A stretch of 64,000 bases of DNA from Alteromonas sp. MMG017 (GTDB lineage: Bacteria; Pseudomonadota; Gammaproteobacteria; Enterobacterales; Alteromonadaceae), in assembly GCF_018100795.1 (NCBI RefSeq), contig NZ_JAGJDY010000001.1, positions 124,001 to 188,000 of the forward strand, given 5' to 3'. Below the pieces are notes generated by a model that was not told the origin of the DNA, ran no database searches, and saw only the letters and a list, made by a program, of their open reading frames with translations. Both the position numbers and the translations under genes were made by a program. Positions 10,358 through 20,128 of this stretch are shown here, one piece after another; the stretch's first letter is position 1; each line of letters begins with the position of its first letter.

Positions 10358-12664
10358 TTAGGAAATATCGTTGTCCTGGCCCTCTGGACTATCATCACTT
10401 GGGGCACTTTGACTTTGTACCACTTCAACACCATCAACCCGCTGTAAACCTCGAGGTAATTTGTTTCCTCTGCGTCCTCGCTCTCCATAATAATGTTCCA
10501 AATCTGAAGCAGATAAGGTCATATTACGTTTACCCGCAGTCACTTTTAATGAAGCCCCATCAGGCACTACAGCTAATACGGTCACAAATTCTTCGCGGGA
10601 TTGTGCTTTGGCACCAGGAATATTAATTAGTTTGTTCCCTTTTCCTTTACCTAAGCTAGGTAAGTCTTTAAGCGGGAACAACAACATACGCCCTTCGTTA
10701 GATATGGTTAAGCACCAATCTGATTCAGGGTTAGTAACAGGTTTAGGGATCATTACCTTGGCTGCGGTTGGCAAAGAAAGGTAGGCTTTCCCTGCTTTAT
10801 TCTTGCTCACCATGTCTTTAAATGTGCCAAGGAAGCCGTAGCCTGCATCGGAGCCTACCAAAAACTTAGCTTCGTCGGATGCCATAATAACGTGCTCAAA
10901 CGACTCACCACCTACCAAGGAAAAACGCCCGGTAAGCGGTTCTCCCTGACTTCGCGCCGATGGCAAACCATGGGCATCACATGAGAAAGTCCGTCCCGAG
11001 GTATCCATAAATACCGCAGGCTGATTACTTTTCCCTTCTGCGCTTGATAGATATCCATCACCCGCTTTATAGCTCAATCCTTCGGCATCAATGTCATGGC
11101 CTTTAGCACACCGTGCCCAACCCTTTTCCGATAACACCACGGTAACCGATTCGGCTGGCACAAGTTCTTTTTCAGATAATGCTTTCGCTTCACCGCGCTC
11201 AACAATAGGTGAACGTCTATCATCACCATACTTTTCAGCATCGGCTAAAATTTCTTTCTTGATAAGGGTTTTTAAGCGGCGATCTGAACCTAACAAGGTT
11301 TGCAATTTATCACGCTCTGCTGCCAGTTCGTCTTGCTCACCCTTAATTTTCATTTCTTCAAGCTTGGCTAAATGACGAAGCTTTAATTCTAGTATTGCTT
11401 CTGCTTGCTTATCGCTAAGCGAGAATCGTGAGATTAATTCTTGCTTGGGTTTTTCGTAAGTACGAATAATTTCGATAACTTCGTCGATATTCAAAAAGGC
11501 AATGAGCAAACCTTCAAGAATGTGTAAGCGAGCGAGTACTTTGTCTAAGCGGTACTGAAGACGGCGCGTCACCGTCTCTTTTCGGTAAATCAACCATTCA
11601 GATAATATAGTACGAAGATCTTTTACTTGAGGGCGCCCGTCCAAACCAATCATGTTTAGATTTACACGATAGTTTTTTTCTAAATCCGTAGTCGCAAATA
11701 AATGCTGCATCAACTGCGCGGTATCGATACGGTTTGAACGCGGCGTAATAATTAAACGGGTAGGGTTTTCGTGGTCTGACTCGTCGCGTAAATCACTGAC
11801 CATTGGCAGCTTCTTAGCCTGCATTTGCCCTGCAATTTGCTCTAGGATTTTACCGCCTGAAGCTTGGTGAGGTAGCGCAGTGACAACAATATCGCCATTT
11901 TCTTCATGGAATACCGCACGCATTTTAATTGAGCCGCGACCGGTTTCATACAGTTTACGAATATCAGCTTTAGGCGTAATAACTTCAGCTTCGGTAGGGT
12001 AATCCGGTCCGTTAACGTGCTCTAACACATCGCTAAGCTCTGCTTTGCTGTTATCGAGCAACATGGCACAGGCATAGGCCAATTCACGCACATTATGTGG
12101 TGGAATATCTGTTGCCATACCAACAGCAATACCCGTTACGCCATTAAGCAAGATATGCGGCAAACGAGCGGGTAACACACAAGGCTCTTCTAATGTGCCA
12201 TCGAAATTGGGGGTCCAATCAACGGTGCCTTGGCCTAGTTCATCCAGTAATACTTCTGAAAAACGAGAAAGTTTAGCCTCGGTGTATCGCATGGCAGCGA
12301 AAGATTTAGGATCGTCCGGTGCCCCCCAGTTTCCTTGCCCATCAACGAGTGGATAGCGGTAAGAAAAGGGCTGCGCCATCAAAACCATCGCTTCATAACA
12401 CGCGGAATCGCCATGAGGATGAAACTTACCTAGTACATCACCTACCGTTCTGGCCGACTTTTTATACTTAGCATTGGCGCTCAGCCCTAAGTCAGACATA
12501 GCGTATATGATGCGTCTTTGTACGGGTTTTAGGCCATCGGCAATATGAGGTAGGGCACGGTCCATGATGACGTACATGGAATAATTTAAGTAAGCGTCTT
12601 CGGTAAAGCGCCTTAAAGGCAGTTGTTCTACACCGTCACGGTTAATAATAATGTCGTCGCTCAT
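10358..12664 (-). CDS. parC: DNA topoisomerase IV subunit A
   Basis: The breaking-rejoining subunit of topoisomerase IV (768 residues), which decatenates daughter chromosomes together with ParE. The catalytic tyrosine is Tyr127 in [11 protein letters not shown], and the N-terminal winged-helix block [14 protein letters not shown] is present. In the quinolone-resistance region [12 protein letters not shown] the equivalents of E. coli Ser80 and Glu84 (Ser87, Glu91) are unmutated. The C-terminal beta-propeller follows, and the tail after about residue 745 is acidic. parE is not adjacent. The ATG at 12664 fits the family start. Confidence 0.95.
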   Translation of the reverse strand: MSDDIIINRDGVEQLPLRRFTEDAYLNYSMYVIMDRALPHIADGLKPVQRRIIYAMSDLGLSANAKYKKSARTVGDVLGKFHPHGDSACYEAMVLMAQPFSYRYPLVDGQGNWGAPDDPKSFAAMRYTEAKLSRFSEVLLDELGQGTVDWTPNFDGTLEEPCVLPARLPHILLNGVTGIAVGMATDIPPHNVRELAYACAMLLDNSKAELSDVLEHVNGPDYPTEAEVITPKADIRKLYETGRGSIKMRAVFHEENGDIVVTALPHQASGGKILEQIAGQMQAKKLPMVSDLRDESDHENPTRLIITPRSNRIDTAQLMQHLFATTDLEKNYRVNLNMIGLDGRPQVKDLRTILSEWLIYRKETVTRRLQYRLDKVLARLHILEGLLIAFLNIDEVIEIIRTYEKPKQELISRFSLSDKQAEAILELKLRHLAKLEEMKIKGEQDELAAERDKLQTLLGSDRRLKTLIKKEILADAEKYGDDRRSPIVERGEAKALSEKELVPAESVTVVLSEKGWARCAKGHDIDAEGLSYKAGDGYLSSAEGKSNQPAVFMDTSGRTFSCDAHGLPSARSQGEPLTGRFSLVGGESFEHVIMASDEAKFLVGSDAGYGFLGTFKDMVSKNKAGKAYLSLPTAAKVMIPKPVTNPESDWCLTISNEGRMLLFPLKDLPSLGKGKGNKLINIPGAKAQSREEFVTVLAVVPDGASLKVTAGKRNMTLSASDLEHYYGERGRRGNKLPRGLQRVDGVEVVQSQSAPSDDSPEGQDNDIS

Positions 12665-12957
12665 GATAATTTTTTCGTTTTGTTATTTTCACAATACAGC
12701 GTTAATGCAAAGCCTTTAGTTTTTTAGACAGGTGGCAGCGTTAACGAACGGCGTGTTTATGTGGAAGAGTTTAACCACAAAGGAGGACTTTTTATTAAGC
12801 CTTCAATGTTTCTATTGTGGGGGAAACTAGGGGCTAGTGCAATAATCACTATTAGGTTAACTCACTATGACGATAGACGTTAATGCTTCAATCTTTTGTA
12901 CAATTGTCCGCCAGAGTGGTTTAATAACAATAGAAGAAGATTAAGAAGCTATTCAGG

Positions 12958-15900
12958 ATGTATTTGTTTCGAATTTTTACACTGCTGTGCGCACTACTTT
13001 GGCTTATCGCCCCTCAACCAAGTCACGCTCAGCACATTGAGCAACTTTTCGATGAAGATGCTTCTTTAGACCTCTCCGACTCCCTGTACTATTTATACGA
13101 AGCCAATCTACCACTCACAATAAATGATGTGAGTAGAAGACGCAGCGACTTTCGCATGCATCCTTATAGCAACCCCAACTTCGGCTTTAGAGACAAAGGA
13201 ATGTGGTTGTTAACTTCATTTTCCAACGTGTCAAACCAAGAGAACTGGGTATTTTCTATCAATTTTAGCCAACTAGACAAGGTCGACTTCTATTTGGTTA
13301 AAAATGGCGAAGTATTGCAACAAAGCCATCAGGGTAAATCTCAAAAAGAACAAATTTTTCGCATACCCACATTGCGGGTAACGCTAGCCAACGCCGAACG
13401 GGTCGATCTATTTATACGTGTTGAAAGCCAATCATCAAGCCTTATTACACCATTAAAAGTGCAACCTGAGCCTGTTCACAGCAGTTCGTTCCAAATGGAC
13501 AGCCTGATGTGGGGGCTCTTTTACGGCGGCTTGCTGATACTGGCTGTTTATAACCTTGTGCTTTATTTCGGGGTTCACGAGCGCAGCCTGATTGCTTACG
13601 TCGGCTATATATGCGCCGTTATTCTTTGGCAATTTATTTGGGGCGGCCATATACACCTGTTGTTTTCCGGGGGGATACCCTATTGGCTTGTTGGTCACAC
13701 CGAACTGATTTTTGTGATCATAGGTATTTCGTCCGGTTTGTTTACCGTGAGCTTTCTAGAGACCAAGAAGAACGCCAAGGCCGCACACCCCGTCATTGTG
13801 CTGTTATTGGCGGTGCAAATAGTTATTGGGGTAATTTGTTTTCTGGGTTTACTTCCCTCAATTTGGAAGAACAACCTAGTTTACGGCGTAGGTCTTATTG
13901 CTATTTGTAGTTATATATTTGCCGGTATCGAGGCCTTCGTAAACCGTTTCCAACCTGCTCGGTACTTTATATTTGCATGGGGAATGCTGGCAACAGGTGC
14001 CATTATTGGCATGCTAAGTCTAGTTGGGGTACTCCCTTCAAACGACTTCACCACATATTGTTTCCAAGTGGGCGTATTTTTAGAATCTGGGCTGTTTTCA
14101 TTCGCGCTAATGGAAAAAAGCAGAAGCCAACTTGAACACGAAGTTGAGCAAGCTACCGATGATCTACGCAACAATATGGAGCTCATTGAAGAGCAAAATG
14201 CGCGCTTAGATATTGCTCGTAAAGATGCCATTAAAGCCAGTAATGTGAAATCGCAATTTCTTGCCAATATGAGCCATGAAATACGTACGCCTCTTAACGG
14301 TATTCTAGGGTTTAGCCGAGAACTGACCCATGCGTCTTTACCATCCGATCAACAAGAACAAGTGCGAATTATCAATACTGCCGCTGATAACTTGCTGACC
14401 ATAGTCAACGATGTATTAGACTTCTCTAAGATTGAAGCGGGTAAACTACAAATTAACAACCAGCCATTTTCACCCAATACTTTGTTGGAAGAAATGGTGA
14501 CGATTATGGCGAAGTCTTCCCATAGTAAAAAGTTAGAATTTGTTTTCGACCTGTCGCCTTTACCAGAAAAATTAATCGGTGATGTTTTCAGAATTAAGCA
14601 AATTTTGAATAACCTGCTTAGCAACGCCTTAAAATTCACGCCTTCCGGTACTATTACCCTTGCGGTCAAAGGCCGCCCGCTTTTACACGGAATTCATGAA
14701 ATTGAAATCATCGTTGAAGATACGGGTATAGGCATAAACCGACAGGACAGAAAGAAACTCTTCAATGCGTTTTCCCAAGTGGATGACTCGATAAACCGCA
14801 ATTATCAAGGTACCGGATTAGGCTTGGTGATTAGTCGTGAGCTAGTTCGACTCATGCGAGGCGACTTAACCCTCAAAAGTACGCCAAGGCAAGGCTCCAC
14901 CTTTGTGGTTACCCTTAGAACCAATCATTTAAGCCAGAAATATGCATTAAGTGCTGATACTGAATGGCACGGAAAGCATGTGGTTATCTTCGACCCCATT
15001 CCTGCCACGCGCCGAGCCAGTGCCTCTATGTTGAAGCAACTGGGTGCTAAAGTGACCACTGTTGAATCCGTTGATTATCTTTCTAGACTGTCGCTACAGT
15101 CATCTTCCACTGACTTCTTTATGGCAACAGTGCCGGTATCAAAAATGGACAAGCGGGATGAGTTCTTAAGCCGCTTTGTACAGTTTAATGCGACTAAGCG
15201 CGTACTTTGGTATTCGGGCCCTGAGCCTTTTACTCAATACCCGAGTTTGTCTCAGCATTTTCATACTCAAATCCGCATGCCGATGACATTGAGTAAACTC
15301 GATGGCTTAGTGAACAATAAGAAAGCAGTACCACGAAACCCACTTCAAGATAAGTTGAATTCCCTTCCACGGGCAAGAATTTTAGCCGTGGATGATATGG
15401 ATATGAACCTCAAGTTACTGCATACCTGGCTTGATAATTCACCGATATCATTAGTAACCACAACAAGTGGCGAAGACGCGGTTAATCAATGCCAAACCCA
15501 AGAGTTCGACTTGATATTAATGGATGTGCAAATGCCCATCATGGATGGGCTTCAAGCGTCCCGTGCAATTAGAAAAACCACGCTGAATATGGGCACGCCA
15601 ATTATTGCGGTAACCGCCCATGCATTTAAAGAAGAGCAAGAAAGGTTATTGGCTTCGGGTATGGATGACTATCTGCCCAAACCCATTGAGATTGGGTTAC
15701 TGGTAGACCTTATTCGTTCTTGGTGCCATACCACTGAGCCGGGGCACATATTACTGCCTTCATTAGACTGGCAGCTGGCCTTAAAGCGCGCACATCAGAA
15801 CCATGAAGCGGCCAAAGAGCTACTTGAAGACTTTATTACCATGGCGCCAGACATGCTGACGACCTTAAAAGCGCTGTGGAATGAAAAAGATTATGCTGAG

Positions 15901-16089
15901 CTTAAGCTCGAAATTCACAAATTACATGGGGCCTGCTGTTACATAGGTGCGCCGCGACTGCAAAGCTTAGCCGATGAGCTAGAAAGCGCCCTAAAATTAG
16001 GGCAACATTTTTTAGTGGCTGAACATCTGCCGTTGCTACTCGATGAAATTGAACGAGTCTGTTCAGAAGGCCAGACACGCACAGGCTAG
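12958..16089 (+). CDS. 7TMR-DISM tripartite hybrid histidine kinase, BarA-like layout
   Basis: A 1043-residue inner-membrane sensor kinase. Order: signal peptide (1-24, ...PSHA), periplasmic 7TMR-DISM extracellular domain (about 40-170), seven membrane helices (about 185-395), coiled coil (400-435), HisKA with His440 in SHEIRTPLNG, HATPase (N box NNLLSNALKF, G box GTGLGL), a receiver-like region (about 660-790) lacking a phospho-acceptor pattern, a true receiver with Asp856 in LILMDVQMP, and an HPt domain with His987 in HKLHGACC. The cytoplasmic order parallels BarA/GacS, but the sensor differs. No dedicated response regulator is adjacent, so the phosphoryl group must go to a protein encoded elsewhere. 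Ligand unknown. Confidence 0.88.
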   Translation: MYLFRIFTLLCALLWLIAPQPSHAQHIEQLFDEDASLDLSDSLYYLYEANLPLTINDVSRRRSDFRMHPYSNPNFGFRDKGMWLLTSFSNVSNQENWVFSINFSQLDKVDFYLVKNGEVLQQSHQGKSQKEQIFRIPTLRVTLANAERVDLFIRVESQSSSLITPLKVQPEPVHSSSFQMDSLMWGLFYGGLLILAVYNLVLYFGVHERSLIAYVGYICAVILWQFIWGGHIHLLFSGGIPYWLVGHTELIFVIIGISSGLFTVSFLETKKNAKAAHPVIVLLLAVQIVIGVICFLGLLPSIWKNNLVYGVGLIAICSYIFAGIEAFVNRFQPARYFIFAWGMLATGAIIGMLSLVGVLPSNDFTTYCFQVGVFLESGLFSFALMEKSRSQLEHEVEQATDDLRNNMELIEEQNARLDIARKDAIKASNVKSQFLANMSHEIRTPLNGILGFSRELTHASLPSDQQEQVRIINTAADNLLTIVNDVLDFSKIEAGKLQINNQPFSPNTLLEEMVTIMAKSSHSKKLEFVFDLSPLPEKLIGDVFRIKQILNNLLSNALKFTPSGTITLAVKGRPLLHGIHEIEIIVEDTGIGINRQDRKKLFNAFSQVDDSINRNYQGTGLGLVISRELVRLMRGDLTLKSTPRQGSTFVVTLRTNHLSQKYALSADTEWHGKHVVIFDPIPATRRASASMLKQLGAKVTTVESVDYLSRLSLQSSSTDFFMATVPVSKMDKRDEFLSRFVQFNATKRVLWYSGPEPFTQYPSLSQHFHTQIRMPMTLSKLDGLVNNKKAVPRNPLQDKLNSLPRARILAVDDMDMNLKLLHTWLDNSPISLVTTTSGEDAVNQCQTQEFDLILMDVQMPIMDGLQASRAIRKTTLNMGTPIIAVTAHAFKEEQERLLASGMDDYLPKPIEIGLLVDLIRSWCHTTEPGHILLPSLDWQLALKRAHQNHEAAKELLEDFITMAPDMLTTLKALWNEKDYAELKLEIHKLHGACCYIGAPRLQSLADELESALKLGQHFLVAEHLPLLLDEIERVCSEGQTRTG

Positions 16090-16100
16090 CCTAACTAAAG

Positions 16101-16796
16101 TTATTCAGCGTTATTGGTTCTGCGGGCGGCTTGGCATTGAGAGATAAGCGCAGCAAACTCTTCTGGAGTTCTGTCTATATCAGAGGTGGCAATAAACACG
16201 TCATAACCAAGGCGCTTGCGAAGCTCTGCCATGCGATTGGCCAACATGGCTTTTACGCCGGTGAGTACAGTGCCATTGTTTAACGTAAAATGATTGTCAT
16301 CGAACATAGACTCTTCGTAGCAACTTCCCGTGGCACACCCTTCATTCGTGTTATGTAGCAACAAAGGCCGCTGCTCCATCAGCAAATGGGTGGCTAAACG
16401 TGGCGATATACTGGTTAGAAACTCGGCATAGTCTTTTAATTTGAAGCCCACGGTTTCAAGCCCTACATGATCTAAACCTTGTCGTACTCTAGGGCAGTCT
16501 GCCCGCTGTAGGTTTTCCCAATGTATTCGCCAGCTGCCTAAACGATGGCGATAGGTGATAACGTCCGTGGTCATTTCTAGGCTGAATTCAGGTTCGCGAA
16601 TTTTAAAGTAGCCCACCAGCAAGGTAACTAACGCCGCACTGGTGATCAGAATACCCGCTAAAAATAGCCAATCAGGGAGCAATACAAACCAAAGCGCAGC
16701 AAACACTAACCCTGCGCAACCAATAACAATACTGGTTATGCCGTTACTTTTTGACGCGGCTCGAATAAGAATAGGTTCAGGGTTATTGCCAGACAT
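16101..16796 (-). CDS. DUF2982-like membrane-anchored protein
   Basis: About 231 residues with two hydrophobic helices near the N-terminus (SIVIGCAGLVFAALWFVLLP and LFLAGILITSAALVTLLVGYF), followed by a soluble domain containing RHRLGSWRIHWENLQRADCPRVRQG and a Cys pair in EGCATGSCYEE. I recognise it as resembling the DUF2982 family of Shewanella/Alteromonas proteins; function is unknown. ATG 16796 is taken as the start; a TTG at 16808 would add four residues, and neither has a clear Shine-Dalgarno site. The start overlaps the 3' end of a 47-codon ORF on the same strand, hinting at coupling. Confidence 0.65.
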   Translation of the reverse strand: MSGNNPEPILIRAASKSNGITSIVIGCAGLVFAALWFVLLPDWLFLAGILITSAALVTLLVGYFKIREPEFSLEMTTDVITYRHRLGSWRIHWENLQRADCPRVRQGLDHVGLETVGFKLKDYAEFLTSISPRLATHLLMEQRPLLLHNTNEGCATGSCYEESMFDDNHFTLNNGTVLTGVKAMLANRMAELRKRLGYDVFIATSDIDRTPEEFAALISQCQAARRTNNAE

Positions 16797-16926
16797 ACAG
16801 GTACACAACCAACATAATTAAGGCCCACAGCACATAAAGTCGAATTCGCTGGCAGACGGCACAGTCTGTCTTCCACCAGCTAAAATGGCGTGTTGGCGCA
16901 TTTCGTTTATTCTGATCTTTACGCAT
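16783..16926 (-). CDS. Possible 47-residue single-pass membrane protein
   Basis: A short minus-strand ORF, ATG 16926 to TAA 16783, in the 185-bp gap between the RND gene and the DUF2982 gene. It encodes a basic N-terminus (MRKDQNKRNAPTRHFSWWK), a Cys-x-x-Cys pair (C22, C25 in DCAVCQ) and a C-terminal hydrophobic helix (LYVLWALIMLVVYLYVW). Its end overlaps the DUF2982 start by 14 bp, as in coupled operons. No strong ribosome binding site precedes it. The ordered basic/CxxC/membrane pattern argues for a real gene but is not proof; I do not recognise the family. Confidence 0.45.
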   Translation of the reverse strand: MRKDQNKRNAPTRHFSWWKTDCAVCQRIRLYVLWALIMLVVYLYVWQ

Positions 16927-16981
16927 AAACAGGCAAACAGATTAATAATAAATACAGTTTACCTGTTTATAACTCGTGTTG

Positions 16982-19900
16982 TTAGGCCAGATGTCGATAG
17001 CGGTATCGCTGAAATGCTGCCACCAAGGTGGGTGTGAACACTAACGATAATATGACAGAAAAGCCTACGCCACCGGCTAGCACGACCGCGAGAGGCGGCC
17101 AGAAGCTGCCTTCGCTAAATAGTAATAGCGGGATTAACCCACCTACTGTCGTAAAGGTGGTGGAAAGAATGTGCCTGCTACAGCCCATAGTTTCCTGCAC
17201 GATAGCAGCAATGTTTCCATGTTTAGCTTCTGTGTTTGCATTTATCGCCGCAATAACCACGATGGAGCCATTTATTGCAACCCCAATTAGCCCTGCAGAT
17301 CCTAATAGGGGGTTAAAGCCTATCGGTAAACCTGATAACCATAAGCTAAACATGCCAAGTCCTACCGAGAGTATGGCTACCAATACAATCACCCCTGCCA
17401 TACGCAAGCTCGTAAAGGTTAGAATTAGGGTAGTTAGCATAAGTACAAGGAGCACTGGCGCGTAAGTTCCTAGCTGCCCCATTGCCCGTCGCTGTTCGTC
17501 GGCATCTCCTGCAAGATGAATACGATACCCTTCTGGCAAGGCTAAGCTTTCGTTTAGCTTCTGTCTTAAAGTATTACTGGCATCAACAGGAGGAATATTC
17601 GGCAATAGGTAAGCCTGAATACGATTGACCCGCTCACCATCTTGGCGGGTAATACTGCTGATAGATGGTGCGAGTGTTAACGAAGCCACCGCACCTAACG
17701 ACGACCAATTTATAGCGCTGTTTACCGAACTGTCCCCCGCCACGGGAATAGGCATGGCGTTTATGCCCGCGACATCTTGCCTGAAACTATCTGATAATCT
17801 CACCCGCACAGGAATTTCTTCCGTACTTTCCAACACTGAACCACCAGCAAGCCCTGAAAAGTTAATTTGCATCTGACTGGCTAAATCGGACAGGCTCAGG
17901 CCAAGGTACGACAATGTATCACTTGAAGCATCCACATTTAGTTCCGGCTCCCCCATAGTGATACTCGCTGTTGATTGGGAAATTCCGGGCACTTGTGACA
18001 TTAAAAATCGAACCTGCTGACCCAATTCATTCAAGATGTCTAAATCAGGCCCGAAGATTTCTACTTCTACCGGCGCAGCAATAGGCGGTCCTTGTCCAAA
18101 GGCGCGCACCACAATTTGAACTTCAGGGAAGGTATCATCAAGGTGACGTTGCAAACGGCTGATTAAATTCGCGGCCTCTTCTACTGTGTGTGTCGTGACT
18201 ACAGCATTAGAAAAGTGGGGTAAATTATCCCGTGTCATGACTTGGTTGTAATATACCGATGGGGCAGAACCTCCTACTAACCATGTCACCTGCTTCACCC
18301 CTTCACTTTCGCGGATAACACTGTCGACTTTGTGGGTGTAAGTGAGGGTGTTATCTATGCTGCTACCCTCTTTTGTCCACATGTAAACTTCGAACTGATC
18401 TCTATCAGCACTAGGGAAAAATACGTTAGCCAGCGTGCCTGAAAGTACAAAACCAGAGATACAAAAAACAAGCACTAGCGGTAGAACTAAAATGGGTCGT
18501 GCAATCCACGCGGCTAAATGTACGCGAAACGCTTGGCTTAATTTAGGGGCTTGTAACCCTACTTGCCACCAATGTTTATTCCCTACATTCTCAGCTTCTT
18601 CTCCTTTAGGAAGAAAGCGAGCCGCTAATGCCGCTATTACGGTTAGGGATATAAACAACGAGCCAATTAATGCCATCACCACGCTTATAGCAATAGGCCC
18701 AACAAAATCACCAATATTACCGTTTAGCAGGAAAATAGGCATGAAGCCTAATATGGTGGTAAGTGTTGAGGCGAGTAAAGGCGCAAAAAGGTGAGAAACG
18801 CTTTTGGCCATCGCTCCAACGCGAGTAGCAGATGGGTCTTGTAAGTTAATCCGAATTTCATCGGTAATAACAATGGCGTTGTCGATTAACAGTCCGATGG
18901 CGATAATCATGCCGAAAATGGACATTTGGTGAATTTGTTCGTTATAAAAGTTTAAAGAGAACAGCGCAAAAGATGCACACAAAGGAAGCGCTAACCCCAC
19001 AATCCATGACGCTTTAAACCCCATAAAGAGTAAAATAACTAACATGACTACCGCACAGCCCATCAATAGGTTGCCCGATAGTTCGGCTAGGCGATTGCCG
19101 GTATATTTATTCTGCTCAAAAGCGATGTCAGCTGTTACCGTGCCTTTGAATTCCTGATTAAAGCTATCCACCACGCTTAGCGCATCGTTAGTCCATACAT
19201 CGGCACGTAGCGAGGTTTGCATACGGGCAGCAACAAAGATAACTTCTTCTCCGTCGAGCACACCAATGTCAGAACGTGGCGTTACATAGCCGCGGGATAC
19301 CTTTGCAACGTCTTCTACCCGTAAATAACGCCCCTCTTGATTAACCAATGGAATAGCAGACACCATCGCCACTCCGTCTAATCCTTTCGCCACAGTGAAG
19401 CGTAAATTTGTGCTTTCAGTGTCAAGCACACCTGCAGGAAGTTTAGGATCGGCGCTACTAATAATATTGCTGACTTGTCCAAGATTTAGGCCGGTGGCCG
19501 CGAGTTTATCCGGGGAGATACTTACGCTAATTTCTTCTTCCGGCGCACCATAAATACGCACTAACTCGGTGCCATGTACATTACGAAGTCTATCGGTGAG
19601 TTCTTCCGCTAACCGCCCCGTAAGAGTAAGCGATGTGGTATCGGGGTGTGAGGCTTTTAAAGCCAGTAATAACGTGAATGCCGTGGCTCCGCGCTTTTCA
19701 TCAAAAATAGGCGAACCTATACCTTCAGGGAAACCTGCTGATGCTTCGCCTATAGCGTCTCGTATTTCACTGAATAACTGTTCGTTACTACTGCTATCAA
19801 TCCAATCTTGAGTTTCAATATTGATGACCGATATACCAGCTCTTGAAGTTGATTTAACTTCCTTTATTTCAAAGATTTCGCGTAGCTTATCTTCTATTAC

Positions 19901-20128
19901 ATCACTGACTAGGGCTTCCACCCGTTCTGCTGAAGCTCCTGGGTAAGACGTGATAACAAGCGCATTTCGGGTATCAATTCTAGGGTCTTCTAAGCGCGGT
20001 AAGTTACCTAGCGCAGACATGCCTGCAACAAGCAATATCACTAAGCTTAAAACGAGTAAGTGAGGTCGTCGGTAGAATAAGGTATACCATGGGTATTTTT
20101 TATCAGTATCAAATAGCATGGGGTTCAT
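16982..20128 (-). CDS. RND-family efflux transporter permease
   Basis: A 1048-residue proton-driven inner-membrane pump subunit of the RND superfamily, working with a periplasmic adaptor and an outer-membrane channel. Seen: first helix LLVLSLVILLVAGMSALG, the porter loop LPRLEDPRIDTRNALVITSYPGASAERVE, the central helix block with GLLIDNAIVITDEIR, and a second repeat with LIGVAINGSIVVIAAINANTEAK. The start ATG overlaps the adaptor gene's TGA by 4 bp (ATGA). No outer-membrane TolC-type gene is adjacent. Divergence from classical AcrB means the substrate cannot be predicted; organic compounds or drugs are likelier than metals. Confidence 0.9.
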   Translation of the reverse strand: MNPMLFDTDKKYPWYTLFYRRPHLLVLSLVILLVAGMSALGNLPRLEDPRIDTRNALVITSYPGASAERVEALVSDVIEDKLREIFEIKEVKSTSRAGISVINIETQDWIDSSSNEQLFSEIRDAIGEASAGFPEGIGSPIFDEKRGATAFTLLLALKASHPDTTSLTLTGRLAEELTDRLRNVHGTELVRIYGAPEEEISVSISPDKLAATGLNLGQVSNIISSADPKLPAGVLDTESTNLRFTVAKGLDGVAMVSAIPLVNQEGRYLRVEDVAKVSRGYVTPRSDIGVLDGEEVIFVAARMQTSLRADVWTNDALSVVDSFNQEFKGTVTADIAFEQNKYTGNRLAELSGNLLMGCAVVMLVILLFMGFKASWIVGLALPLCASFALFSLNFYNEQIHQMSIFGMIIAIGLLIDNAIVITDEIRINLQDPSATRVGAMAKSVSHLFAPLLASTLTTILGFMPIFLLNGNIGDFVGPIAISVVMALIGSLFISLTVIAALAARFLPKGEEAENVGNKHWWQVGLQAPKLSQAFRVHLAAWIARPILVLPLVLVFCISGFVLSGTLANVFFPSADRDQFEVYMWTKEGSSIDNTLTYTHKVDSVIRESEGVKQVTWLVGGSAPSVYYNQVMTRDNLPHFSNAVVTTHTVEEAANLISRLQRHLDDTFPEVQIVVRAFGQGPPIAAPVEVEIFGPDLDILNELGQQVRFLMSQVPGISQSTASITMGEPELNVDASSDTLSYLGLSLSDLASQMQINFSGLAGGSVLESTEEIPVRVRLSDSFRQDVAGINAMPIPVAGDSSVNSAINWSSLGAVASLTLAPSISSITRQDGERVNRIQAYLLPNIPPVDASNTLRQKLNESLALPEGYRIHLAGDADEQRRAMGQLGTYAPVLLVLMLTTLILTFTSLRMAGVIVLVAILSVGLGMFSLWLSGLPIGFNPLLGSAGLIGVAINGSIVVIAAINANTEAKHGNIAAIVQETMGCSRHILSTTFTTVGGLIPLLLFSEGSFWPPLAVVLAGGVGFSVILSLVFTPTLVAAFQRYRYRHLA

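Noticed and set aside
12781..12890. AGGAGG-like site followed by a short ORF in the parC/kinase gap
   Set aside because: The nearest in-frame ATG is about 20 bases from the site, too far for initiation, and the peptide (about 26 residues) shows no recognisable features.
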